64,000 bases of DNA from positions 1 to 64,000 of the forward strand of contig NZ_JACHXI010000021.1 of the NCBI RefSeq assembly GCF_014191985.1. The letters are read 5' to 3'. Below are positions 54,591 to 63,746 of the stretch, piece after piece (the stretch's first letter is position 1; the number at the start of each line of letters is the position of its first letter). This stretch comes from Azomonas macrocytogenes (lineage in GTDB: Bacteria; Pseudomonadota; Gammaproteobacteria; Pseudomonadales; Pseudomonadaceae). A model generated the notes under the pieces. The model made no database searches, was not told where the DNA came from, and saw only the letters and a program-made list of their open reading frames with translations. Position numbers and translations under genes: made by a program.

Positions 54591-55823
54591 ATGACAGAGC
54601 AAACCAGGCCGCAACCGAACCAACCCTCGACCCACACGGTATTACTGATCGAACTGGCCCTGGCCATGGGCGGCTTCGGTATCGGCACAGGAGAATTCGC
54701 AACCATGGGGCTAATGCCAAACATGGCCCAAAACCTGGCTATCAGCGAACCACAAGTGGGGCACGTAATCAGCTCTTATGCCCTCGGCGTGGTGATCGGT
54801 GCGCCATTACTGGCAATTCTCGGCGCCCGGCTGCCGCGTCGTCTTCTGCTGATGCTATTGATGCTGTTCTTCGCCATCGGCAATTTCGCCAGCGCCATGG
54901 CTCCAGGCTATGAATCGCTAATGCTGTTCCGCTTCATCGCCGGCTTGCCGCATGGTGCCTATTTCGGTGTCGCATCGCTGGTGGCTGCCTCCATGGTGCC
55001 GCCCCACAAGCGCGCCAAGGCCGTCAGCCGAGTCTTGGCGGGGCTGACGCTCGCCATGCTGATCGGTAACCCTATCGCTACCTGGCTCGGGCAACTGCTG
55101 AGCTGGCGCTATGCCTTTGGCATGGTCGGCGCTATCGCCCTGGTGACCACGGTGCTGGTATTTATTTTCCTGCCACGCAATGCCGAAGCAACCCATAGCA
55201 ACCCAAAAAGCGAAATCCAGTCGTTCAACCGCTCTCAGGTATGGCTCGCCCTGGGCATCAGCTCGATCGGCTTCGCGGGCATGTTCTGCGTATTCGGCTA
55301 TCTGGCTCCGACTCTGCTGGAAGTAACCGGCGTTAGTGAAGGTTGGATTCCTTTTGCTCTGGCAGCCTTCGGCCTGGGCGGTATTTCTGGCAACCTGGTC
55401 GGTGGCTGGCTGTTCGACAAATTACAGTTCAAATCCATTTCACTGATATTGGTCTGGAGCATCATCGTATTGCTGCTGTTTCCGCTGGCCGCACAGTCGA
55501 TCTGGAGCATGCTGCCGGCCATCTTCGCAGTGGGCACCATGGTCTCGCTGTCTCCTGCCTTGCAGACCCATTTGATGGATGTGGCCGTCGGCGCGCAGAA
55601 CCTGGCAGCTGCCTCCAATCACGCCGCCTTCAATGTCGCCAATGCCTTGGGTCCATGGCTCGGTGGCCTGGCGATCTCGGCCGGCCTTGGCTGGACCTCT
55701 ACCGGCTATGTCGGGGCGATCACAGCGGCCGGTGGGCTGGCGATCTTCTGGTGGGCCTGGAAAGACCAGGCACGTTATAGCGAAACGGCACAACGAGAAG
55801 AAGGCTTGGCGGAAAACGCTTGA
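54591..55823 (+). CDS. MFS transporter (AraJ/YdhP-like, DHA1 group)
   Basis: A 410-residue, 12-TM inner-membrane transporter starting MTEQTRPQPNQP, with GAGG 7 nt upstream. Seen: ALAMGGFGIGTGEFATMGLMP in TM1, a loop 2-3 motif reduced to GARLPRRLLLML, RFIAGLPHGAYFGVASLVAA in TM4, and LAGLTLAMLIGNPIATWLGQ in TM5, characteristic of the DHA1 drug/sugar efflux group. The substrate is unknown. It follows the AraC regulator on the same strand by 115 nt and may be in its regulon. An almost perfect dyad lies 22 nt after its stop. Confidence 0.88.
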   Translation: MTEQTRPQPNQPSTHTVLLIELALAMGGFGIGTGEFATMGLMPNMAQNLAISEPQVGHVISSYALGVVIGAPLLAILGARLPRRLLLMLLMLFFAIGNFASAMAPGYESLMLFRFIAGLPHGAYFGVASLVAASMVPPHKRAKAVSRVLAGLTLAMLIGNPIATWLGQLLSWRYAFGMVGAIALVTTVLVFIFLPRNAEATHSNPKSEIQSFNRSQVWLALGISSIGFAGMFCVFGYLAPTLLEVTGVSEGWIPFALAAFGLGGISGNLVGGWLFDKLQFKSISLILVWSIIVLLLFPLAAQSIWSMLPAIFAVGTMVSLSPALQTHLMDVAVGAQNLAAASNHAAFNVANALGPWLGGLAISAGLGWTSTGYVGAITAAGGLAIFWWAWKDQARYSETAQREEGLAENA

Positions 55824-55844
55824 TCCGACTCGTCACGCGCTCGC

Positions 55845-55888
55845 CTTCAAGTCTCGAAGCCGTGCAATCTGTCATTCGAGGCTTGAAG
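55845..55888. repeat. 14-bp inverted repeat after the MFS gene
   Basis: CTTCAAGTCTCGAA and TTCGAGGCTTGAAG are complementary at 13 of 14 positions with a 16-nt loop. There is no T-run, so it may be a weak terminator or an operator for the next gene. Confidence 0.5.
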
Positions 55889-56027
55889 AACTGACGGTGT
55901 TTCATACATGACCAGGCAAGACACGCTCCCTGGCGAATTCACCAGGAATCGTTCTTGCAGCATGAACTGCTTCGGTGCAATCCAGGTGCCGAATGGTCGT
56001 ATTTACTGCATTAACGGAACTTTCCAC

Positions 56028-56402
56028 ATGCCTGATAGCTCACCCAGACTCGCATACCACGCACTTGGTGCCATCCTGGCATGCGTAGTAGTCAACTTCC
56101 TGCTGCGCACCTTCGTGAAAATCGGTGGCCCCATCGCCTCCCTACTGTTCGCAACGCTGATCGCCATAGGTATGGCTTTCGCCTTCCACTGGCAGGCCCA
56201 CCGTGGGCCTACTCCCAGCGAACGCAGAGGCTTGGTGGCCCGTTACGCTTTAGGGCTCGGCGCGCTCTACACCGCCCTGCTTGTGATGATGGAGAATCAG
56301 TCTACGCATGGCCTGGTCGGGCTATTGGTGTTCTTCCTGCACTATGCCTGCTATCCGGCAATGGCCTGGATCGCCTTGGCACCGCGCTGGTTCAAATCGT
56401 GA
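56028..56402 (+). CDS. Small four-helix membrane protein
   Basis: A 124-residue hydrophobic protein starting MPDSSPRLAYHALGAILACV. Four membrane helices are visible: ALGAILACVVVNFLLRTFV, IASLLFATLIAIGMAFAFHW, LVARYALGLGALYTALLVMM and GLLVFFLHYACYPAMAWIAL. A polar loop (QAHRGPTPSERRG) separates the second and third. GGAA lies 8 nt before the ATG; the longer frame to 55908 looks noncoding. Its topology resembles small ABZJ_00895-type membrane proteins, but I am not certain. No partner or function can be inferred. Confidence 0.65.
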   Translation: MPDSSPRLAYHALGAILACVVVNFLLRTFVKIGGPIASLLFATLIAIGMAFAFHWQAHRGPTPSERRGLVARYALGLGALYTALLVMMENQSTHGLVGLLVFFLHYACYPAMAWIALAPRWFKS

Positions 56403-56852
56403 TTTCCCCGTAAGGCAACTCTAACTCCCAAGCGACACCATAAATCCTTGGCAAGAAAATTGCTTAAAAAAGAAAGGAATATGGAGAGTCGCAGTATGCG
56501 CAAAGCAGTAAATATCGAGCAGATATTTGTTACATCCATTTGTAAATCTTTCTTTTTTTATTGATTCCGAGAATAGAAAAAATTACCGCAATGGCTCACG
56601 AGCTCTTGCTTGCCAGACTCGTTACTCAAAAACCACTATAAAAAATGCCGACAACCAATACTAAAGTAGTAGACAAATACCGCCACAGATATTGTGGTCA
56701 TACGTCCATTACATTAACGTTGCGCTGGCTAACTATTAAAAAGCGGCAGAATGCCGCACAAGAAATGTCTCGTAGTGATCGATTTCTGCCTCCACTACCA
56801 CTGTCAAGAGACAACGACCGCCTTGCCCATGAAACCTATGGAACGTGCCTTG
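56403..56852. other. AT-rich intergenic region
   Basis: About 450 nt. The stretch 56440-56720 is clearly AT-rich. Short frames on both strands (for example 56645-56962) are shadows with no ribosome binding site. It presumably holds the promoter of the lipoprotein gene; no specific site was recognised. Confidence 0.4.
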
Positions 56853-57281
56853 ATGAAACGATATCCGATTTGCGCCTTGCTGATCGCCCTTACCGGCTGC
56901 GCTGGGTCTCAGAGCGATCCAGCTCTGGACGCCACGCTCAAGACATTCCAGACAGCCCCTAAAAAAGCTGGCATCTATGTCTATCGTAATGAAACCGTCG
57001 ATGCCGGATTGAAGATGAACGTGATGGTCGATGGCAAGTCCATCGGCAAAACCGTCGGTAAAACCTATCTGTACCATGAAGTAAAACCTGGCAAGCACAC
57101 TATCACGGCCGAAGCGGAAAATACCGATACGCTGGAAGTGGACCTGCAACCCGGCACCATCACTTATATCTGGCAGGATGTGAAAATCAGTGCTCCCTAC
57201 GCCAAGAACAAACTGCACATCATGGATGAAGATGAAGGCCAGAAAGGCGTCATGGAAACGAAGCTGATCGTAGGCCGATAA
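56853..57281 (+). CDS. DUF2846-type lipoprotein
   Basis: A 142-residue exported lipoprotein. A lipoprotein signal peptide (MKRYPICALLIALTGCAGSQSD) has a clear lipobox LTGC, so Cys16 should be acylated. The mature part is a small beta-rich domain: KKAGIYVYRNETVDAG, MNVMVDGKSIGKTVGKTYLYHEV, KPGKHTITAEAENTDTLEVDL and GTITYIWQDVKI. That is the PEGA/DUF2846 pattern seen in many pseudomonad lipoproteins of unknown role. ATG at 56853 is favoured because the signal peptide starts there; in-frame ATGs upstream would extend it without signal features. A strong terminator follows. Confidence 0.85.
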   Translation: MKRYPICALLIALTGCAGSQSDPALDATLKTFQTAPKKAGIYVYRNETVDAGLKMNVMVDGKSIGKTVGKTYLYHEVKPGKHTITAEAENTDTLEVDLQPGTITYIWQDVKISAPYAKNKLHIMDEDEGQKGVMETKLIVGR

Positions 57282-57333
57282 CGTTATCGAGTCAGATCAG
57301 ACCTTGCCTACTCGAGCTTGCAGGGTAAAAAGC

Positions 57334-57367
57334 AAAGGGCGATTCGAAAATTCGAATCGCCCTTTTT
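57334..57367. terminator. Strong bidirectional terminator
   Basis: A perfect 14-bp-plus stem (AAAGGGCGATTCGAA / TTCGAATCGCCCTTT) with a two-base loop, followed by TTTTT on the plus strand and by GCTTTTT on the minus strand. It separates the convergent lipoprotein and zinc-ribbon protein genes and can serve both. Confidence 0.9.
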
Positions 57368-57409
57368 CATTTATATTCCAGATTGCTGCCAACCAACTTT
57401 ACTTTGCAC

Positions 57410-57793
57410 CTAAACCGAAGCCTTGTGCCGGTGTTCGGTGACCCAGCCGTTTTTTCTCGCCCCACATATCATGCATTCACTGTACATGGCATGCGGTTCT
57501 TGTAGATGCTGCATTGGGCCTCCGCAGCTGGGACAACCACCATCGCTATTACCGCTTCGCCAGTGGATATACAGCCAGAGCCTGTAAAGCCCCCAGATCG
57601 CACTCAGCGATACCAAGCAGAGTATTCCCCAGTGGCAGATATCCCAAAACGCTGCCTCAACCTGCAAAGACGCCACCCTGTTGGCACTGGCAAGTCTCGG
57701 CAACAGCCACTTATCCAGAAGAAGACCGCCGACGCTCATGGTTACTGGCGCCAACAACAAGCGAATCAGAGGCCCGATCCCTTGGATAGTCAT
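57410..57793 (-). CDS. Small membrane protein with C-terminal zinc ribbon
   Basis: A 127-residue protein. Two hydrophobic segments (about 8-30, PLIRLLLAPVTMSVGGLLL; and about 53-78, CHWGILCLVSLSAIWGLYRLWLYI) are followed by a cytoplasmic-looking tail with paired cysteines C87/C90 (GCPSCGG) and C107/C110 (ECMICGA), a typical zinc-ribbon spacing. The C-terminus is basic with His residues. Not assignable to a named family by eye. It is transcribed alone, convergent with the lipoprotein gene. Confidence 0.75.
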   Translation of the reverse strand: MTIQGIGPLIRLLLAPVTMSVGGLLLDKWLLPRLASANRVASLQVEAAFWDICHWGILCLVSLSAIWGLYRLWLYIHWRSGNSDGGCPSCGGPMQHLQEPHAMYSECMICGARKNGWVTEHRHKASV

Positions 57794-58302
57794 TTTTCTA
57801 CCTCTAGCTACCCTGGGCCCAAACGGTATATGGCCACGAATAACATAAGAAAATCAAAAAGCTATCAAGCTCTATGTCGTGCGAAAGGCGCGGATCAATG
57901 TCTACTTGCCCAGAATCCGTATTTTTCAGCTTCTATGAATCAATGACCAGATATCGAAAAAAGCGTTTTGATGGTTCGCTTGAAAATCGAGGGTAGTCGC
58001 TGACCAGAAGACAATGCCTTGATGTCTTTTTACTGGCAGATCGGCTTTGCAGCATCATTCATTTGGATGATATCAACGAAAAACAAGCCGCTTTCCCACC
58101 AATCTGAAAGTGGAATCGTGCCAAACGAAATAGCGAACAACGTAACCAATAAGCAGGCTTTCTTTCACGAAAACTTAACCAGCTATGGCTAACGTGCTCT
58201 TGCCTGAACGCCGGCAGCCCGGGGCAAGACCATCTCCGCAGTTTCCCCTTTGGGTTCCAGTGGCTCCATTTTTCCCAAAATTCACCCTAAAGGACTCTAG
58301 AC
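57794..58302. other. Intergenic region upstream of phoA
   Basis: About 510 nt without a supportable gene. It should contain the phoA promoter. One degenerate candidate for a PhoB half-site is CTTTCAC at 58162-58168, but its 11-bp-spaced partner is poor, so no Pho box is claimed. Confidence 0.4.
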
Positions 58303-59733
58303 GTGATGATTCGCTATTCGTTGGTAATTTCCGCTGCTTCGCTTGCCCTGCTGAGTACAGATCCGGCAGTCGCTCAACAGAACCAGAACGTCGCTAACAA
58401 CGGACTCATGAATCGAGAGGCAAAAGGCGATATCACCACCTTCGGCGGAGCTCGCCGCCTTGATCGGGATATAACCAAAGCCCTGAAAGATTCGCTTTCA
58501 AGCAAGCGAGTCAAGAATGTGATCCTGCTGATCGGGGATGGCATGGGTGACTCTGAAATTACCGCAGCACGGAACTATGCCGAAGGGGCCAGCGGCTATT
58601 TCAAAGGTATCGACGCGCTGCCGCTGACCGGCCAATACACCCATTATGCTCTGGAGAAGGAAACCGGTCTGCCAGATTATGTGACCGACTCTGCCGCCTC
58701 GGCCAGCGCCTGGTCTACGGGCGTCAAAACCTACAACGGCGCCCTGAGCGTCGATATTCACGAAAAACCTCAGATCACCCTGTTGGAGCTGGCCAAATAC
58801 GCAGGCAAGGCGACTGGCAACGTCTCCACCGCTGAGCTGCAGGATGCCACTCCAGCGGCGATGATGTCCCACGTTACGGCACGTAGCTGCTACGGCCCGG
58901 AAGCAACCAGCAAAACTTGCCCATCAAATGCACTGGAAAATAGGGGTCTCGGCTCCATTACTGAGCAGATACTTAATACCCGTCCCGATGTAACCCTGGG
59001 CGGCGGCGCCAAGACTTTCTCGGAAACCGCCAAAGCCGGTAACTGGGCAGGCAAGACCCTGATGACTCAGGCCACCGAGCGTGGCTTCCAGCTCGTGCAG
59101 AATATGCAGGAACTACAAAGCATCAACAGAGCCAACCAAAACAAACCACTATTAGGAGTGTTTGCCCAAGGCAATATGCCAGTTCGCTGGAATGGCCCCA
59201 AAGCCAGCTACCATGGCAACCTCGGCACTCCTGTGATCTGTGAGCCCAATACCGAGCGCACTGCAGAGATCCCCACCCTGGCCGATATGACAGAAAAAGC
59301 CATCGAACTGCTGAGCAGCAACCGTAATGGCTTCTTCCTGCAGGTTGAAGGCGCTTCTATCGACAAACAGGATCATGCTGCCAACCCCTGCGGCCAGATT
59401 GGCGAAACCGTGGACCTGGACGAAGCCGTTCAGAAAGCCCTCGCCTTTGCCAAGGCCGATGGCAATACGCTAGTCATCGTCACTGCCGACCATGCCCATT
59501 CCAGCCAGATCATTGCGCCCGATAGCCAGGCACCCGGCTTGACCCAATCCATGAAAACCAAAGATGGCGCCATCATGGGCATCAGCTACGGTAACTCTGA
59601 AACCTCTTCGCAAGGCCACACCGGTACGCAGTTACGGATTGCTGCCTACGGCCCCAATGCTGCTAACGTCACCGGCCTGACCGATCAGACCGATCTGTTT
59701 TTCACCATGACCAGAGCGATGCTCGCCAAGTAA
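58303..59733 (+). CDS. phoA: Alkaline phosphatase PhoA
   Basis: A 476-residue periplasmic metalloenzyme releasing phosphate from phosphomonoesters. Start: GTG at 58303 with AAAGGA at 8-nt spacing, or the ATG one codon later. A signal peptide ([22 protein letters not shown]) precedes the mature protein. Metal and active-site motifs: [18 protein letters not shown], the nucleophile S130 in [47 protein letters not shown] with zinc ligands, [11 protein letters not shown], and the last His in [16 protein letters not shown]. This is the complete PhoA set. Two cysteine pairs probably form disulfides. Phosphate control by PhoB is expected for the family, but no clear Pho box is seen. Confidence 0.94.
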   Translation: MMIRYSLVISAASLALLSTDPAVAQQNQNVANNGLMNREAKGDITTFGGARRLDRDITKALKDSLSSKRVKNVILLIGDGMGDSEITAARNYAEGASGYFKGIDALPLTGQYTHYALEKETGLPDYVTDSAASASAWSTGVKTYNGALSVDIHEKPQITLLELAKYAGKATGNVSTAELQDATPAAMMSHVTARSCYGPEATSKTCPSNALENRGLGSITEQILNTRPDVTLGGGAKTFSETAKAGNWAGKTLMTQATERGFQLVQNMQELQSINRANQNKPLLGVFAQGNMPVRWNGPKASYHGNLGTPVICEPNTERTAEIPTLADMTEKAIELLSSNRNGFFLQVEGASIDKQDHAANPCGQIGETVDLDEAVQKALAFAKADGNTLVIVTADHAHSSQIIAPDSQAPGLTQSMKTKDGAIMGISYGNSETSSQGHTGTQLRIAAYGPNAANVTGLTDQTDLFFTMTRAMLAK

Positions 59734-59820
59734 CTCATCGCTCAGAATAAACAGAAGAAAAAGACGCGCTCTCTCGATAACAGGAGCTCGCCTACAAGGT
59801 GGATAATCGAGCATCGGCTA

Positions 59821-59950
59821 AGAGCCTGTTCAAAATCTCGCGAGCCAAGGCCAGACAAGGCGAAAATGGCTGAGAAAGCGGACCGGGCTGGCGATCCAGG
59901 CCATTTTCAACGCGGTATGGCCAACGCGTAGCAGACTTTGAACAGGTTCT
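59821..59950. mobile_element. MITE-like 130-bp element with terminal inverted repeats
   Basis: The segment is bounded by AGAGCCTGTTCAAA and TTTGAACAGGTTCT, which are inverted copies with one mismatch; the match continues imperfectly into the flanks. It has no coding capacity. Such ends resemble short non-autonomous elements and IS-end-derived repeats frequent in pseudomonads. It lies between phoA and the Sel1-like gene. The element ends inside TAAG-type flanks, so a short target duplication is possible but not certain. Confidence 0.7.
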
Positions 59951-60075
59951 AAGCCTTGTGGAGAAAGCTTCATAAGTGCCCGACAAACCATGCCCTCACA
60001 AAGCCAAAGTGGTAGCCATTGATTCCAATCGACTCAACCGCCCAAGCATGATCCTCCAGATCGACTGCTGGCGCT

Positions 60076-60489
60076 TCAGAGTTCCTTCAAAAGCTGACGA
60101 GCCTCATGTGAACCGCTATTGTTCGCAGCAAGGGTCAGCCAATAACGAGCTTTCCTTGATTCATAGCGACACGACAAGCTGAGTAAACGGCCAAGCTCTA
60201 GCTGCGCCTGAGAATCTCCGGCACGAGCGGCCTGACGCAGAAGGCTCTCGCCAATGCGTCGATCGCGGCGGTTATCACAATCCTTGCACAACAAACGCCC
60301 CAGTCTGCTTTGCGCAGAAACCACACCTTCGCGAGCTGGTTGCTTTAACAGGTGGCCCGCCATACGTTTGGCGAATGCAGTCTGGCCAAGCCGTTGACTA
60401 TCCAGCAACCAGGTAGCGACACGCAGCGGAATCCGGGTAGAAAACGAATAGGGAGAAATGATCGGCATTGAAGTTGAGTGATGTCGCAT
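60076..60489 (-). CDS. Sel1-like repeat protein
   Basis: A protein of about 137 residues containing tandem Sel1/TPR-like repeats: VSAQSRLGRLLCKDCDNRRDRRIGESLLRQAARAGDSQAQLELGRLLSLSC (key blocks AQSRLGRLL and AQLELGRLL), with the A-x2-G-x7-G pattern. Sel1 repeats form helical scaffolds for protein-protein contacts. There is no good ribosome binding site; the ATG at 60489 is chosen, with an ATG at 60468 and a TTG at 60558 as alternatives. It ends about 125 nt from the MITE-like element. The partner is unknown. Confidence 0.75.
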   Translation of the reverse strand: MRHHSTSMPIISPYSFSTRIPLRVATWLLDSQRLGQTAFAKRMAGHLLKQPAREGVVSAQSRLGRLLCKDCDNRRDRRIGESLLRQAARAGDSQAQLELGRLLSLSCRYESRKARYWLTLAANNSGSHEARQLLKEL

Positions 60490-60558
60490 GAGCGGGGAAA
60501 GAATCACGAAAAGGCCGCGCACTTTACACGTTTTTTCATGAAGTGAAAGACTTGCCAA

Positions 60559-60962
60559 ATTGTTGCAGAGAGGTTCCAGCCTTACCTTGAGAAAAATCCA
60601 CAGATCCTGTGGATAAGTCGGTGGACAATCTGCCTAAAAGATTCTACAGCACCCATGGATAAAGGCTCTCGAACAAACTGACGCTTTTTTACTCATAGAA
60701 ATTAATTTTTATAAATCAATAAGTTAAAATAAAAAACCAAACGCATCAAAAATTGCGACAGTTTGTCCGCATTGCTTGACAAGCTAAATGACGAGTGTGC
60801 ACAAACTCATTCGAAGCAAGCTGCAACAACCATAATCCCCCCCTTGTTTTTCCATATCTCGACACAATAGTTCGAAAAAATAGCGATTTACCTTGAGTAA
60901 AAATTCAAACAACGTAAAAAATTACGTCATTGGCGAGCCTGATTGAACGAGGTAATGCAGGT
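60559..60962. other. AT-rich intergenic region with a DnaA-box match
   Basis: About 400 nt, strongly AT-rich between 60690 and 60930. It contains a perfect DnaA box in reverse orientation (TGTGGATAA, 60608-60616) with a partial second one (ATCCACAG) just before it, and CATGGATAA at about 60655. No dnaA, rpmH or other origin gene is nearby, so an origin is not claimed. It must hold the ydbH promoter. Confidence 0.4.
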
Positions 60963-63533
60963 ATGACAATCGGGCGTACCCGGCGCTGGCCGATCCTTTT
61001 TTTCTCCCTGCTACTCGCCTCGATTGCAGGAGTGGTCGGGCAACAGCAATGGCAGCGATTCAAGCAAGAGCAAGGAATCGAGAGACTGGAATGCAAGGGC
61101 TGGGAGTTTTCTCTTAAAGGGCTGCGGCTACAGCAGTTCAATATCGAAATGCATAACGATTCCGGCCAATTGAAACTTGCCGCCCATGATGTCCAGGTAA
61201 GCCTCGATAAGCTACTCAATCCCCTCCCCGTTCAAGGGCTAAGGATTTCCGATTTATCGATAGCGTGGTTTCCCGAAGCCAAATTGGATCAGAGCTCACC
61301 ACCTACAACACTCCCAAGTCGACAGGATCTGGAATCCTGGCTGGGTTGGATGCCTCGACAAATAATGATCGAAGCGCTACAGCTCGAACTACCCTGCGCA
61401 ACAGGAATCTGTCGTGAAAAAGGCAGTTTGCAATGGCAACAATCTACTTCCGAGGCCTTGCCTGTCAGCCTGGAAATTCAAATCCAGCATGATAAACATC
61501 TGTTGCACTTATCAGCTTCTGCCAGGCAAATCACAGATAAAGTAGAGCTATCGCTACATTTAGCGCTGGATGGCAACAATCGAATCAAATCTCGCCAATG
61601 GCTGGCCAGCGAAGCTGACAAACTTGCCTGGAACGGCACGCTCGGCCTGACAGAACTCCCAGAAGCTCCATGGTTGCTCAATTGGTTGAACCCCTGGCTA
61701 ACCTACGAACTATCCAGCCTGCCGGCTTCTCCTGAAGCCATGCACCTGCAAACAAGCTGGGCACTACAATTATCGCCAGCTGACCTGAAACAAATCCATG
61801 GCGAGTTCAGCACCTCGTTATATCTACCAGTACCCTGGCCTATTCCCGGCCTGGGCCAAGTCCAGGGAAACCTGGATATAACGTTGGCCAGCCGGATGAA
61901 TTCATGGTTGCCTATTTCAGGCTCAAGCGATTTGAATATAAAACCACAGCCTGAACTATTCAAAACACTACCTACCGAACTACGACCCGAGCGGTTAAAA
62001 ATAAAAATCACACCTATCGCTAACAGTGGTACGCAATCACCGCTATCCTTCAAGCTCGACCTTCTGAGTCAAGGCAAAAGTGAACTCGGTCTGCAATCTC
62101 CATACATGCAGATAAGTATTTCACCTTTTATCGTAAAGATGGAAAAAACCCGAGTCACCTTCAAAGTACCGCAACTATCGGTAGCTGGAACTGCATTCAA
62201 ATCCATCCAGACGAATTTGCAACTTGAAGGCAAGCTCGACGCTACACATGCATCCATTCGAACCCTGAGTGGTTCCACTGCAACGCTACAGGAAATCAAA
62301 CCAATAGATGTGCAAGGGTCTGCAAAGCAGATTCTGGTATCTTTGAATAACTTGAATTTCAATGGGCATCTTTTAAATAATCAGTTGATAAATTATGACT
62401 TGCAAGGCCCATTGAAACTGAAGCTGGGTTCTCTTTACCACTCGCAACTCCACTCCCGCGCCTGGCAATGGCAGGGACAAATCAAACTTGATTCACGGCA
62501 ACTCGACCTGAATGGAAAATTAGCCAATGATGTGAATTTGAAATTCACTACGCACTTGAACAAAAACTTTACGGGCTCGCTGATTTTCGATGGCACTCTT
62601 GAGCCGATACAACTGAATACAGGCAACCCAATTACACAAACGCTCAGCAACTGGCCTAAATTGCTGGAATTGAATTCGGGCCGAATACAAGCCCGAGGCC
62701 GGTTCGAGCTGCCGCCTGGCAAACAGGTAAAAGCCACGTTGTACTTGGAAAGCCAAGGGCTTAGCGGTATCTACGACCGAATCGAGTTGAACCAGCTCAA
62801 CAGCAACCTTGTCCTCGCCTTGCAAAACCAACGCCTGCAGGTGGATCTCGACGGATTTCGTCTGGAACAGGCGAATCCTGGGCTCCGCTTCGGCCCCGTT
62901 ATCTTGCAAGGGCAGTATCAGGCCAAGCTTGACCAACCACTCGCAGGTCAGCTCGATATAAGAAAGGCTCACGCCGAGGTCCTCGGCGGCGAGATCTGGG
63001 CCGAGCGCGGCTTGTTGAATCTTGCTGTTTCCAAACAGACTCAGGCAATACACGTAAAAGGTCTGGACCTTGCTCAGTTGCTTCTCGCTTACCCAGCAGA
63101 AGGACTGCAAGGCAGCGGCCTTATCGATGGCAGCTTCCAACTACAGCTGGAAAATCGCAATGTCAGCATTGAGCAAGGTTCGCTGGCAGCCAGAAATCCT
63201 GGTGTCCTGAGCATCAAGTCGCCACGTTTGCAGGCTCTCGGAAAATCCAATCCTGCCATGCAACTGGTCACTCAGGCATTGGAAAACTTTCATTATGATC
63301 TATTAGCCAGCGACATCCGTTATGATAAGCACGGTAAGTTGCAGCTTGGGCTTCGCCTGTATGGACGTAATCCCAGCCTCGAACGTGGACGCCCTATCAA
63401 CTTCAACATCAACCTTGAAGAGAATATCCCGGACCTACTGACCAGCCTGCAATTGTCCGACCGGGTGAGCGAAACCATTCAGCAACGAGTGCGGGAACAG
63501 TTAGAAAGCGATAAGCAACCTACCCAGCCCTGA
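60963..63533 (+). CDS. ydbH: YdbH-family AsmA-like intermembrane lipid-transport protein
   Basis: An 856-residue envelope protein with one N-terminal membrane anchor (RRWPILFFSLLLASIAGVVG) and a very long beta-rich periplasmic part. It is the AsmA-like/TamB-like repeat layout in which a groove carries phospholipids between membranes. The C-terminal DUF748/YdbH block has GGEIWAERGLLNL, GLQGSGLIDGSFQLQLENRN, ALENFHYDLLASDIRYD, LRLYGRNPSLERGRPINFNINLEENIPDLL (in parts), and SDRVSETIQQRVREQL. The identity rests on these and on the ynbE and ydbL genes that follow, an arrangement conserved since E. coli ydbH-ynbE-ydbL. The ATG at 60963 has GAGG upstream. Confidence 0.9.
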   Translation: MTIGRTRRWPILFFSLLLASIAGVVGQQQWQRFKQEQGIERLECKGWEFSLKGLRLQQFNIEMHNDSGQLKLAAHDVQVSLDKLLNPLPVQGLRISDLSIAWFPEAKLDQSSPPTTLPSRQDLESWLGWMPRQIMIEALQLELPCATGICREKGSLQWQQSTSEALPVSLEIQIQHDKHLLHLSASARQITDKVELSLHLALDGNNRIKSRQWLASEADKLAWNGTLGLTELPEAPWLLNWLNPWLTYELSSLPASPEAMHLQTSWALQLSPADLKQIHGEFSTSLYLPVPWPIPGLGQVQGNLDITLASRMNSWLPISGSSDLNIKPQPELFKTLPTELRPERLKIKITPIANSGTQSPLSFKLDLLSQGKSELGLQSPYMQISISPFIVKMEKTRVTFKVPQLSVAGTAFKSIQTNLQLEGKLDATHASIRTLSGSTATLQEIKPIDVQGSAKQILVSLNNLNFNGHLLNNQLINYDLQGPLKLKLGSLYHSQLHSRAWQWQGQIKLDSRQLDLNGKLANDVNLKFTTHLNKNFTGSLIFDGTLEPIQLNTGNPITQTLSNWPKLLELNSGRIQARGRFELPPGKQVKATLYLESQGLSGIYDRIELNQLNSNLVLALQNQRLQVDLDGFRLEQANPGLRFGPVILQGQYQAKLDQPLAGQLDIRKAHAEVLGGEIWAERGLLNLAVSKQTQAIHVKGLDLAQLLLAYPAEGLQGSGLIDGSFQLQLENRNVSIEQGSLAARNPGVLSIKSPRLQALGKSNPAMQLVTQALENFHYDLLASDIRYDKHGKLQLGLRLYGRNPSLERGRPINFNINLEENIPDLLTSLQLSDRVSETIQQRVREQLESDKQPTQP

Positions 63534-63552
63534 GAGTAAGGAGAAATCTCGG

Positions 63553-63741
63553 ATGCAGCTGCGCCTTGCATTGAGCCTGTCGATATTATTCATCGTCAGC
63601 GCCTGCACTCCCCGCGTGGAACTGGCCATGGCCGATAAACCGATCAACATCAACCTCAATGTCAAGATCGAGCACGAGCTCTATATACGAGTCGACAAAG
63701 CCCTCGATTCCATCATCAACAAAGACAGCGGACTCTTCTAA
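63553..63741 (+). CDS. ynbE: YnbE-like lipoprotein
   Basis: A 62-residue lipoprotein. Signal peptide MQLRLALSLSILFIVSACT with lipobox VSAC, mature start CTPRVELAMADKPININLNVKIEHELYIRVDKAL. The small beta hairpin IxINLNVKI is the YnbE hallmark, and in E. coli YnbE caps the YdbH bridge at the outer membrane. It starts 19 nt after ydbH with AAGGAG upstream and ends 5 nt before ydbL, so the three are one operon. Confidence 0.92.
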   Translation: MQLRLALSLSILFIVSACTPRVELAMADKPININLNVKIEHELYIRVDKALDSIINKDSGLF

Positions 63742-63746
63742 GACTT

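Noticed and set aside
56645-57218. Overlapping frames on both strands around the lipoprotein gene
   Set aside because: Shadows; the frame with a lipoprotein signal peptide and terminator is the real gene.
58160-58180. Possible Pho box upstream of phoA
   Set aside because: One half-site (CTTTCAC) is reasonable but the partner half at the required spacing matches poorly.
60559-60962. Replication origin
   Set aside because: Only one perfect DnaA box and no dnaA, rpmH, parAB or gidA genes nearby.
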